Below are positions 1-11,700 of a DNA stretch of 64,000 bases, piece by piece. The stretch comes from Bursaphelenchus xylophilus (Eukaryota > Nematoda > Chromadorea > Rhabditida > Aphelenchoididae). How positions within the stretch are numbered: the first letter of the stretch is position 1; each line of letters opens with the position of its first letter. The notes beneath the pieces were generated by a model, which saw nothing but the letters and a program-made list of their open reading frames with translations, was not told the DNA's origin and ran no database searches. The DNA is taken from contig CAJFCV020000002.1 of NCBI GenBank assembly GCA_904066235.2, positions 12,028,001-12,092,000 of the forward strand, written 5' to 3'. The position numbers and the translations under genes are program-made.

Positions 1-3000
1 GACTCTAACGCCGGCGAATACTACTGCCAAGCCACCAATAAATTTGGCAGTGGACAGGCCGAACCCGTCAAACTTGTCATCATTGAAGATGAAGCCGCCG
101 TTCCACCAACTGCACGTGTTGAACCCAAGGTTTGGAATGGTGAGCCCGGGGAAACCCACCAGTTCAAGTGTATTGTCACCGGAGAGCCACATCCAACAAT
201 TCAATGGACCGGTCCAGGTGGATCATCATTGCCAGAAGGCGTCGTTGACCTTGGAGAGGGAGTATTGGAAATCAGCAAAGCCAAGAAATCGCTTCATGAT
301 GGTGATTATACTTGTACTGCCACCAACGAACATGGTCAAGCGTCGGACAAAGGAACCGCCAACATCAACCCATCCATCAAGATCATCATCGATAACCCCA
401 AAACAGAAACCCCTCTTGGCCCAAGAATCATCTTGACTGTTGGAGAGCCGTTGGAGATTAGATGTACTGCTCATGGTGAGCCAGATCCAGATGTTGAATG
501 GCTTCAGTAAGTGTAAACATTCTTGCTTCTCGGAGTTTTTCGATCAAAAATATTTACTTATCCCAAAATTTTCAGTGACCCTGGACCGGAACGTGGCGAT
601 CTTCCTGACGATTACGTTCCAATCACCATCTCCGAACAATTCATTCGTCATCCCAACATTGGTCTTGGCAATGCCGGTCGATACACTTGCAAGGGATCGA
701 ATCAATTCAGCACTGTAACGAAGGATATTTACGTCGAAGTTGTCGAAGCCACGGCGAGAACGACTGTTGCCATCATTGGTGGCTCCAACCAATTCTTCCC
801 AACTAGTCAGCCCGCTCAAATTCTTTGTACGGCCACTGGTGCCTCATTGGTCGACAAAATTGAATGGACTCGCGTTGATGGCGGTCTTCCAGAGGGCGTT
901 GAGGCGCATAACGAGCCCGGGCTTCTTCACTTTGACTCTTTCCGAGACTCCGATGCCGGTGAATACGAATGTCGTGCCTATAGAAAGGACGAGCTTATTG
1001 CCAGCTCGACTGTTCATGTCTACTCTGATCATCGGGCCCCAACTGATGTTGCTCATGTCGAGATTTCCGCTCCATCCGTCCGTGTGGTCAACAAAGGAGA
1101 TTCTATCGTTCTGGATTGTCTTGTGCACGGTTGGTTTGGGGATTTGATAGATTTTGAGACGCTAACCCACGTATTTTTTATTTTACAGTATTTTTTGCTT
1201 TGGCATTTAAGTTGAGGTTGTGGTTTATACGATTAAGTTGAATAATGTCTTTTGTTTGCACTAACAAACTTTAGCTCGAACACGGCCGGTCGCGTTTGCG
1301 TGGTATCAAGGGGAGAACACAAAGCATTTACAAGATATTATTTGGTGTAATCGTCGTATCTTGCACATGATCAATGTGCAATCCGAGCACGCTGGTGTCT
1401 ATTTCGTCAGAGCCGACTTTGAAGATGGACAAACGATAACGTCAAAGCCAGCATATCTCGTTGTCCGATCAACCAGTTATTACGGTTACGTTTGAGTTTA
1501 TTTTGCACTTTCCTCTGTTTGACTAACCTTTGATTTGATTGTTGTGACACACCTTGCTATTCTTGGTTCTCGATATTGTTTTGGGCTTGTCTAACCGGGG
1601 CTCTAGAACGGGGGTGTTGCATGGCGGACACAAGCGCATTATCAAATTTAGGTGGACACGACTCTGAGCTGAAATACCGCTGGTCTTTGGCGCGCGGAGG
1701 CTCGGTAATCCGCCAGTTGGGTGAGGAAGCTCAGTTGACGATCAAGGCCGCCGATCCAACAAATGACTACGGTATCTACAGATGCGAGGTCGACAACGAC
1801 GAAGGAGATACTTTGGGCAGCGCTCAGGCCGCTGTTTCCGTTGGATACGACGCTTCTACAAGTTCGTAAATAGGGATCGCTCTGGAAAATCTTGTCTTTC
1901 TATTGTCTTTTTCTTGCTGTCCTTGTTATGTCATTATACTAGTAACAAAGAAAATTTTAGATCCCGAGGAAGCCAAGTTTGAAGAAGAATCCGAGGCCGT
2001 TTTGATCTGTCCAGTCTTCACTGTTCCCGGCGCTACCGTTACTTGGTATAAGCATTCGGGAGAACTTCCAGAAGACGCCGTTCAGAATGGAAACAAACTT
2101 ACGTATGATATTTTTTATTTTCGTAACATTCACAATAAGTCAACGCTCCATTAAAAACCCTAATTTTAGCATCCCACTCTTCACCGAAGACACTGCTGGA
2201 CTCTACACCTGTACTGTCCAATACGGCCAAAGTACTGTGGAAGGATATGTAAACGCAAAGATCTTCGGTAAACCAATTCTTCAACTCGAATTCAGCTCGT
2301 AGTTTTTTAATAATCTAATCGTATGCTCTTTTAGTTCCTGATACCACCATTCAAGTCGTCTTGAACGTGTCATCCGAAAGTGTTCGTGAAGGAGATCGTG
2401 TCTGGCTTGATTGCGTCGTAACCGGAGACCCCACCGCCAAGATTGAGTTCAGCAAAATCGATGCGGATGCTCTTCCAGCTGGAGCTCAGGTAAATTCATT
2501 AAAAAACAATTTTCAAAATAACTGAACTTATATAACGACATCAAGTTGAGAAAACAGGATTAAAAATTATCTACGATTTACAGGTAACCGAATGCGACGA
2601 TCTCGCACAGGAAAAGAAAGTAAGATAGGCGTGGTAAAAAAAGTGTGCAGTAAAGTATTCGGTGTTGTGAGGTGGTTGTGCACGCTCACTTAAATTTTTT
2701 TTAATTGGTTGATAAGGATTGCATTACATACAACAAAAATATATTAATATTTTTGGAGGTTCACAGCACGTTTGACCGTTATCTTACTGACTTCCGACAA
2801 CATTAATTGCGCCGTATTTTAGGTAACTGGAAACCGGCTTCTCTTCACATCAGTGACCCCTGACGACGCCGGAAAATACCAGTGTCGCGCCCACATCACC
2901 GGAGGCTTCTTGGACACCAGCGCGCTGCTCAGCGTCGAGGCCGCGAAACGTAAGCGAAAGCGATTGAGTCGTCAGCAACGACGTCGTTTGTTGGCCAAGC

Positions 3001-6000
3001 GACGGCGTCATCGTCGCCGGCACTCGGAGGACGAGCACGCGGCCGTTCCTCGTCACCATGACGAGTCGATGCCGCATTCGGTGTTTGGACGCTGGTTCCA
3101 CTCGCGGTAACCAGTAGGATTAGAAACATTTCTATAGACAATTCATTCGTCTCCCCCCTCCAGTCCTCCCCGGTTAGCTGTTGGCGCACCCAATGTTTCG
3201 TAGTAACTCAACCGCCTGTCATAAACTTCCCTGACAGCATCATAATCCCCTTTTCACTGCCATAATAAGCTAGCTCAAACGTTTTGGCATGGAATCCGCC
3301 GGGTCTTGGCGAAAATTGCGTTTCGACATCGTTCTGAAAACTTTGCCTCTAAGCGGTTTTGCCAAGACCTCGCGTAGCTTTCATAGTTTTCCACTTCTAT
3401 CAATTCCCTTGTATAATTTGGTAATCCCTAAGGCTATTTCCCTACTTATCCCGCTTTTCGAAACTCCCTAGCCTAAGTCAAAAGTTGCTAAAGGCCATTT
3501 CCTCGGAAAGAATGAAGAAAATTGCCCGGCTTGTTGTGCTGTGATGACAATAACCCCATCTTACCAGTTTTCTTCTCCATGTCCTCGTTTTTCCTGTCCA
3601 TTTTATCTGTGATTTGTCCCGAAAAGCTGATCATTGTGAAATTTTCGAAACGATTTTTCATGAAAAAATACTGCCGTGCCATTGGTTTTCTCTCTTTGTT
3701 AGAACAGTTATTCCATTCAATTCACACACACACATGATTGTTCTCTGTTTTGTATTCAAATTTTTATCTAATTTCTTTGTGTTAAAGAAGACTCATATTT
3801 TTTTATCGATTTGGTTTGTTATGAATAAATAAAGGAATTTTGTAGAGTTGAACGCTTGTTTTAATTTCACGATTGAGGCCGCTGAGCGGTCGCTTATGCT
3901 GTGGTAAGCTTTGAAAGAAATTTGACGAAGAAGCTGTGTAGAGATGTACTAACAGCGGGCGAATCTTCGTAGCCCGAAGAGACAGAGGTAAGGCCAAATT
4001 TGCCGATGGCAATTCTTGTCGCCGCTTTTGAAAGTAACAAGAATAATGTGACTTGAAAACTGACAATTGGCTTGAAAAAACCATCAGTTCAAACAGACAA
4101 GTTGAGAATGACCAAAGAGATGACGTCTTGACAATCCCAAGCATTATAGGTAGCCGTAACCGTTGGCCGCTTCCTCCAGTACGAGAACAAGGTGATCAGC
4201 CTTCCTCAGTCACGTCTTATATGGAACCAATTGATGAAATTTTAACAACGACTCAGGCGTCCTTTGCAAGGGTAACATATACAACTCCGTATACGACGCT
4301 ATATTCGCTCTCGCCATCGGCAAGCGCGCAGGCCGTGGTTGGGGAGACGGCGAACTTACCTTGCCGAGCCTACGGAGTGAACTCTTATGACAGCAGAATC
4401 AGCTGGGAAAAGGTGAGAAAATCAATCTGAAAGGATGAAAAAATTGAAACAAAAAAAAGAAATGCTAATTTAGCTTGATGACGTCATGCCGTCCCAATTC
4501 CGAATCAGCGACACCTCGCTTCTCATTCCGAAGGTCAAGAAAGCGGACGCCGGAACATATCGGTGTATTGTTGACACTGTTGATGGACAAAATCATCTCG
4601 CAATTGCCGAACTGATTGTCGGCGATTATATTCCGACTTTCGATGGAAGTCGAATAATTGAGATCACTCCATTGACGCACGAGCAGTGGCAGCGGCTCGA
4701 CCTTGAGGTTTCATTCCGGCCCTCGAAAGAGAATGGAGTCATATACCATGCAGAAAGACATGTTCATAGCAGCGAACCTCAACTCTTCCACAACATTGCG
4801 ATGAGGAAAGGGCATGTTGTCTACACATTTGACATTGGAAGTGGAGTTAGTCGTGTTCAAAGTCCAGTTTCAATCAAGATGGGGGAATGGTCAAAGGTTA
4901 GGATTCGGAATGACGATAAAAAAGGTATGGCTAAAGACGAAAAAATTGCCATAAACTAAATAATAACACAATTTTTAGTGTCGCTAAACGTCAACCAGCA
5001 GACTAGTGGTCACTCCCGAAACGCCCCATTGCCCAACATTAAGGAAACAAACGATGGAACAGTATACCTCGGTGGGATACCCGAATACTCAGGGCACTAC
5101 GATCAACTCAAGAGGCCCGATAATTTTGCGGGTTCGTATTTGAAACCATACGTAAACCATATAAGATTTGCAAAGATTTCTGAAATATGACATGCATTTT
5201 CAGGTTCAATCTCCAAACTAGTTGTTAATGGGAAGTCGATAGACATCGGAGAAAGCGCAACATCCCCGCCAGAGGTTATTCTTCAACTTTCAACCAATGA
5301 ATGTTTCGAGAACCCTTGCCAAAATGCAGCTCAATGCAGCCCAGCTCATGAACTTGAAGGATTTCGTTGTCAATGCGAACCTGAGTTCACTGGAGAGTTG
5401 TGCCAATTCCGGACGGCAGTCTGTGCTAACAGAGGTAAGGCTGAGTCCACATACCTTTATGACTTTTGCTTGCTTTCAAGCCAATTGCTCAAAATTTCAG
5501 AAGTCTGTCAGCACGGCGTTTGCGTTGACGCTGATTGGGGAGAATATCGATGTGTTTGTCCGTACGGTCGCTTCGGAAAGTATTGCGAGCATTTGAAAAC
5601 CGATCTCCCCCTCATAACATACGATAAGATGGGAAGAGCGAGGCAAGGAGTGAAGTTCAACGGGAAAACATCTTTTATCAGCATTCCTGCGCCGCAAAGT
5701 AGTCGGCATTTTCGAGTAGGTTGACGGGAAGCTCGAAAATTTTCATTTTCAGTTGTCTTTCGACATCTTACCGAAGAACGTGAAGAGTCCTCAGCTCTTG
5801 GCTTACGTGGCATCAAGTTATAACTCCAAAAAGGCGGACTACATGGCGCTAGTAGTTCAAAACGAAGCCCTTTATGGGCTTTACCACACCAGTCAAGGTA
5901 CCGAAAGAATCCAAAGTTACGGTCGTATTCAACCCAATAAGACGCATGAGATCGGGTTTTTACATTCCGGTTCAACCCTTGAATTACTGGTTGACGGCCG

Positions 6001-8220
6001 CAGAACCATGCAGACATTACATTCTCCAGTGTTTTCCACTGGAACTGCTCTTTATATCGGTGGATTGGCTCCTGGAATGTCTCCAATTGAAGAACTAGAC
6101 AGCTATGGCTACTTTGAGGGTTGTTTAAGCTCGATTCGAGTAAATAGGCAACTAATTGAAGTGGATTCTACAAGAGATGTGAAATCTGGAGATTTAGGCG
6201 AATGCAGTTTGAATACTGAGGAAGTGTTGGTGACAAGCTCGCCAGGTGTTGTAAGGCCCATTTATATTCCACCGTCTCGGCCCGGGAATGAATATTTGAC
6301 GGTAAGGTTCCGTTTGTAATAGAAAAATACATGTTCGATACAGTCTTTCATACCAAAAAGGGTATTTTTATTTTGTCAAAACTGCGTTGAATATCTTACA
6401 ATTTCAGCCTGGCGAATCCCAACCAAATAGCGAGCATTACCAGGAAAGTGTCACGATGAAACCAGACAGGACACTGGAGCCAATGGCCATAACGCATCTT
6501 ATGGGCTCTGAGGACGAAAGAATTCCGCGTGTGACTGAACTACCCACAACAACAATGGAAGCACCAAAGGAAAAAACAACCATTGAGAAGACAACTGAAA
6601 CGACTTCAACGTCTGCCATATTAGCTACTACTCCTTCGACCACGACAACAAGCACAACTTCTACGACGCCGGCTGCGACAACCACAATCACAATAGAAGA
6701 AGCAACAACACGACAAACACTGCAATATGACTGGACTCCACCGCCAACAACCATTGAACAAAGTCCAACTGCGACAACGCTGACCCCGATTTCAGAAGAG
6801 CCTACAACGACAGAAGGGAGTATCTGGTGGGTAAATGAGGCTCCTGCTGCCACCACTACTCAATTTCCGAGCACTGAGCCGCCAACGAATCCATCGACAA
6901 CAATCCATGTGATTACCAAAGATCAGCCATTGTATACTACAGTAATCCAGCCAAAAACTACAACAACTACCGCAGAATATCCCACAAAATCCTCAACGAT
7001 TTCCACGGCACCACATTCAGTTTTGCCGTCATCATACACATCTCCGCCAACCCATCATGTACTACCTCCAGATCAGACAGCACCTCCGCCAACTTCAAAC
7101 CCGTACTTAACACATTCTCAGAATCTAGAAACCACCAGATATACCGAATTGATCTCGACGGATCTGCAACTAACCCCAACATATCAGGCAAAACCAACGA
7201 TGGTGTCATATGAAGAAGAGGATCTTGTTTCCACAGATATAATTAGACCAACCGTAGAACGATTAGATGAAGTTAGAACAGGACTTTGCGAAGACGCGGA
7301 CTGTGGAGAGCATGGGATTTGCGAAGCGGTGAATACGACTCATGTTGCATGTGCATGCAGAGATTATTACGTCGGACCGAACTGTGATCAATGTAAGTTT
7401 AAGGGTTGGGTAAAACGTCTCGCTCCTTAAAAAATGACCACATAATTTTACATGGCCCACGATAATACATATTATATTGCTTCTCATGTTTTCAGTCAAG
7501 CCGATCGAATATGCCGCCCGCTTCGAAGGCAATGCTTTTATTGTCTTCTCCGTCGATGACTTCCCCCATTTGACGTCCGAAAAGCGCGAAATAATCGAGT
7601 TCCGTTTCCGGACGACGGCCGAATACGGTCTTATGCTATGGCAAGGGCAAAGCTTGGACAACAGCATCGTCGGAGAGGATTATGTTTCGATCGGGCTGAA
7701 TGACGGATTCTTGGTCTTTTCGTACGAACTGGGGGGCGGTGCCGCTCAAATCACGAGCGAAATGCCTGTCAACGACGGGAAAGAGCATTATTTGAGAGTG
7801 GAGAGGAGAGGGCGAAACGGATCGCTCATCATCGACAATCAAGAGCCAGTGGAAGGGAGGAGTAGTGGAATTTTGGCCATGTTGAATGTCGAGGGCAATA
7901 TTTATATCGGTAAGATATGTAGTATGTTTTAAAGATGATTAGACTGTATTTTCCCCAAATCGAAAGGAAGCTTCTAGTTTTATTTCTTTCTTTTTTTTAA
8001 TGCTTACTTTTCAGGTGGTCTTCCTGACTTGGCCACAATGACCGCCGGCCTGCATTCCCACAATTTTGTGGGCTGTATTGCGGACCTGCGGTTGAACGAG
8101 GACCCCTTGGATTTAATGGGAAATGCCATCGACGGCCGAAACGTGAAACCGTGCGAAGGATGGACCCGAAAGCGAAAATGGCTGCAGCAAAAATATCGCC
8201 GTTTCCTGCGGCATGGATAA
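1..8220 (+). CDS. unc-52: UNC-52 perlecan, C-terminal part (5' end outside window)
   Basis: Basement-membrane heparan-sulfate proteoglycan that anchors muscle to hypodermis. The gene enters the window in frame 1. Exons read: 1-506, 576-1129, 1275-1484, 1652-1861, 1961-2102, 2170-2267, 2335-2489, 2823-2949, then 4088-4412, 4474-4924, 4979-5131, 5204-5434, 5501-5715, 5753-6301, 6408-7392, 7496-7909, 8015-8220. Seven or so Ig domains show the DxGxYxC signature (for example DAGEYYC at the left edge and DAGKYQC near 2870). Downstream is one more Ig, then laminin-G (4620-5270), an EGF pair (5300-5590), laminin-G (5620-6200), a Thr/Ser/Pro-rich stretch, EGF (7290-7395) and laminin-G (7500-8150), which matches perlecan domain V. 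Phases agree across exons except at the 2949-to-4088 junction, which does not join directly. Identification rests on domain order. A Thr-rich insert this long is not something I know from perlecan. Confidence 0.9.
2584..2619 (+). other. Possible 36-nt cassette microexon in unc-52
   Basis: A TTTACAG acceptor precedes, and a GTAAGA donor follows, 36 in-frame nucleotides (phase 0 on both sides) encoding VTECDDLAQEKK. It would insert twelve residues into the last Ig domain, before the exon that starts VTGNRLL. Both exons begin with GTAAC, so the two acceptors offer either inclusion or skipping without changing frame. It could equally be chance. Confidence 0.35.
2823..3110 (+). CDS. unc-52: Alternative last exon of unc-52 short isoform, basic tail
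   Basis: This exon completes the Ig domain begun at 2335 (DAGKYQC) and then, if not spliced at 2949, reads on for about 54 codons to TAA at 3108-3110. The extra tail is extremely rich in Arg, Lys and His (for example RKRKRLSRQQRRRLLAKR) and ends FGRWFHSR. The internal donor AAAC/GTAAGC at 2949 lies within the Lys-Arg codons, so the choice to splice or read through decides between short and long protein. C. elegans unc-52 is known to make short, medium and long isoforms, the shorter ones lacking domain V. The tail could bind glycosaminoglycans (inference). Confidence 0.75.
   Translation, partial: VTGNRLLFTSVTPDDAGKYQCRAHITGGFLDTSALLSVEAAKRKRKRLSRQQRRRLLAKRRRHRRRHSEDEHAAVPRHHDESMPHSVFGRWFHSR
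3111..4087 (+). other. 3' UTR of short unc-52 isoform and intron of the long isoform
   Basis: No gene is seen here. Two overlapping AATAAA hexamers (3824-3833) fit cleavage of the short transcript about 720 nt after its stop. For the long isoform the same stretch is intron. A possible small joining exon at 3846-3903 (acceptor TTTTGTAG, donor GTAAGC) is phase-compatible with the donor at 2949 and with the acceptor at 4087. Confidence 0.5.
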
Positions 8221-8766
8221 TAGATAAAACGTGGCCAAATTTTTTTAGCTGTTAATCTATTTGTCTGTACATATTGATGTGATTACATTTGATCTGTGTT
8301 TTTTCGACCTGGCAATCACTCTTTTATTGCTCGTTCAAGTTTAATCTTCGTCTGCCAACAAGTTTATGTAATGTATTAAACACGACGTTAACATTTAACT
8401 TGGTTAAAATGCCAACTTCTTCGGTTACAGATTCTGGGATGGAGATCAACAAAATGAGATTAGATTATAGGTTTTTCGGATTGTGTAACAGTGCAATAAG
8501 ATCAGACTGTACAATAGAAGAATTAGAAGAGTTAGCAAATAATACAGCTCTAATTTTTGGTAAATACCAAGGTATGTTGTCAGGTTTAAGTAGAAATTTA
8601 CACTATATATAGAGATCACAACAAGGAGCATAACTACAAAATTGTGCTTTTTCAGAAAAGTTTGCAAAAAATGCCCATATTTGGGGTGTAGGCGAATAAA
8701 TTTTTTAAGGCCAGCACAATACTTGGTCTGTTATTGGTGGAAAACAGCATTTCCCCATTATGTATC
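8221..8766. other. Convergent intergenic region, 3' UTRs of unc-52 and synaptotagmin
   Basis: The two flanking genes point at each other. A plus-strand AATAAA lies at 8695-8700, about 475 nt past the unc-52 stop, and a minus-strand one (TTTATT) near 8323, about 440 nt past the synaptotagmin stop, so the 3' UTRs may overlap. No coding exon was recognised. Confidence 0.5.
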
Positions 8767-11700
8767 TCACCAATGCGGCGACAATTTATGCCACGAAGTC
8801 ACCGCACTCTCCGGGTGTTCCAACGCTTCTTTCCATTGTTTCGCGCCCGATTCTCTTCCCAACAACCCCACCACGCAATGACCAATCTCGTCGTTGCTGC
8901 TAATTGGATCGTAATCCATCACCGAGACCACCAAATTGATCTCCTTCTCCAGTTTCTCCTTGTTTGGGACGGTAAAAGAGAAGATCTCGTTGAAAACCGG
9001 CGCAAGGGTCTGCGGCTTCACCGTGGTTTTTCGCTTCTCCAGCTTGGAGCCCTTCTGCACTAGCCATAGTTTGACGTAGGGGTCAGCCGTGCCAATCTTT
9101 TCGCGGTTCGGGAGATCTTTGGCTTTCACCAACGAAACATTCAGTTTGTTGGATTCGGGAAGATAACATAGGGTTATCATCACTTCTCCGGCTTGTTCCT
9201 GCAAACAAAGGTTTTTTTGGAATAGCTTTATTAACGTTAGAATTTGGCCTGTCAGAAAAAGACTCCGTATAATTTTTTGTAGAAATAGCCTAACAAAAGC
9301 CTGAGGACTCACCCGATGAACAGTCGGTCGTTGCAGATGCTTCCAGTAAATTGGACTTTTTTCGAATTTCACATTCTTCATGGGCAACAAAATTTCTCCG
9401 ATTGGGTCGTCGGCGCTGAAGCGGTCATAATCCATGACCTGCATTACCATGGTCATGTCATGCAACTTCTTCATGGAATGCCCTGAAATTTGTAAGCCAT
9501 GAATAATCATCTTCAAACCAAATCATCGTATTTTTTTCTTCACTTATATTTTGCAACTTTGGTTAATATTTCGCAAGTATTTACTATGTGTGGCCGGATC
9601 CGTGGAAATCAGCCCATGCGCCGTCGTCCTCGAAGGATTTATCAACCCCCGCCGGTCCGCCAAGCTCAGCGATCTGTGGCCGGAGCGGAGATGCTGGCAC
9701 GAAGGCGAAGTGGCATGCCTTCTCCGATGGCCGGGAACATGCAGAAAGCCGTGCATCAAATGACATGCGGCCAAACGATCCATCCTAATGGATAATATCA
9801 GATTATTGCGGGGTTATGCGAGCTGATATAATCGCACAGCGGAGTGAGAAATCTCTAGGACATCGGAGATGTAACAAATTAAAAAACGGGAATATAAATG
9901 TATTGCTATGGCTTTTTCTTATGAGGAGGCGAGACATCATCTATCTTTAGATTCAGAAATAATTGTAAATATGATTATCGGACTGCTAGAAACAAAATGG
10001 AAGTAAACCCAAGACAACAAGCTGATGTATGATTGTAATATAATACATAAATGTAAATACCAAAAAGTCAGCCGATGAATTGTTGGAATTCCATTCTAAA
10101 GATATTCACCTCCTCACAATACATATAGCATCAAGTTCCTTCAACCTTAATTTTAGCGCAAAGCAGAGTAGGCCGGGTGATCGATATCTATCGTTTACCA
10201 AAGTAAAATGAATCAGATGAAGTATATATTCCAAGCAAGTTTTTTTATATACTACAGTGTTTCCAGCCCCAAAAATTCCATTATATTCTATCAAAAGCAA
10301 TCCATGCTCCTGTCAATCGCACCCTCCACACATGTTAGCCAAATCCGAGCCCAAACAAAGTCAAGGGCTTTGAGCTCATTCTTAAAACGTTTGTGTCCAT
10401 CTTTTCTCACTCGTTTTCTCCAAACTTTGTCCCCAACAATTTGCATCCCAAATCCCCAGCCAAATGAAGAGAGCGACCAAACGCGCATCCTTAAAGCCCT
10501 GAGGCGTTCTTCGCAGACTTTTAAATTTTATTTTCCCATAACATTGAGATCGGGCCGAAGATTATGCTAAATCGGCCCGAAGCGATTATGCAAATCTCAG
10601 TACAGTTGAGGGTTCAAAAAAGTAAGAAAAGTGTATGCAGGACGCGTTAAGCTTAGAGCATGGGGATTAATTTAGTAATACTGATGTGAAGCCATTAGAT
10701 AAATGGTTGTAAAGTTGCGCGCAAAGCAGTAGAGTTTTCAGCTTATCCTAATTATCGAAGAAAACTAGCAATGTAAATCAGTGAAAGAGCAAAGGGTTAC
10801 AAGATACCTAGACGGGCAAAAATGTCTTGACATGACATGTCTACGCAGTGCGCTGTCGCGCGAAAAACGTGCAGCACGGCGACGAGTAAAATTCATCGAT
10901 TAGTTCGCTAACATAGTCTAAAAAACACTTTCAATAACGAAACCCTCAAGAAGGACTTGAAAACTTTTACCCACCGATTCCAATAATTTGGACTCCTTTA
11001 TGACTGCAAATGTCGAAAAAAATGGCCGGAGAGAAATTCAAGAAAGGGTCTCCAATTACTCAAACATTCAGTAATTGCCAACTTGTTAACACGTCTATAT
11101 TTGGCTCATAGAATATTTATGAACCTCCTTGCGAAACTAAGACATTTTAGTCGTATAAATTGCGGCTATACAACTTTTGACTCAAGCAAGAAATGTAAAA
11201 ATTTGAGGTAATGGTCACTACCTTGTGACAACAAGCAATGATTTGTGACAGGATAATAGTGGGCTGCTATCGTAATGAACGGTTGTATGGGCAAAACAAG
11301 AAAGGTGGAAGAAAAGAAAAACAAAGCAGGTTGTCAAATACACTTGGGACACCAATTTTTCTGTTTTTGCATTTTTACTTCCGGTATGATTTCTCCATTA
11401 TATATGCGCAAAATAATTTCTACACAAACAATAGCTGTAGGAAAACGAAGAAGTGTGACAAAACTTTGCAGAACTCTACTCGTATATAAAACTTATATAT
11501 AGACTCTTTATATAGGTATATATATATATACGGGAATAATTTAATCTTAAACTTTTAGCCACCTTCGCCAAAATTAGAGCTAATCTTAAATGCTCCAAAA
11601 CCGCATAAATTTTTCCATTCTGCCCTTTAAACTCCGTTTTCCGACCGGTAAACTTCCCTTTGTCACGCTAATCCCTCAAGAAAGTTTCACCACCCACAAA

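Noticed and set aside
6437..6856. Val-rich antisense frame opposite the perlecan Thr-rich insert
   Set aside because: Complement of ACN threonine codons gives Val and Gly; it has no independent signals.
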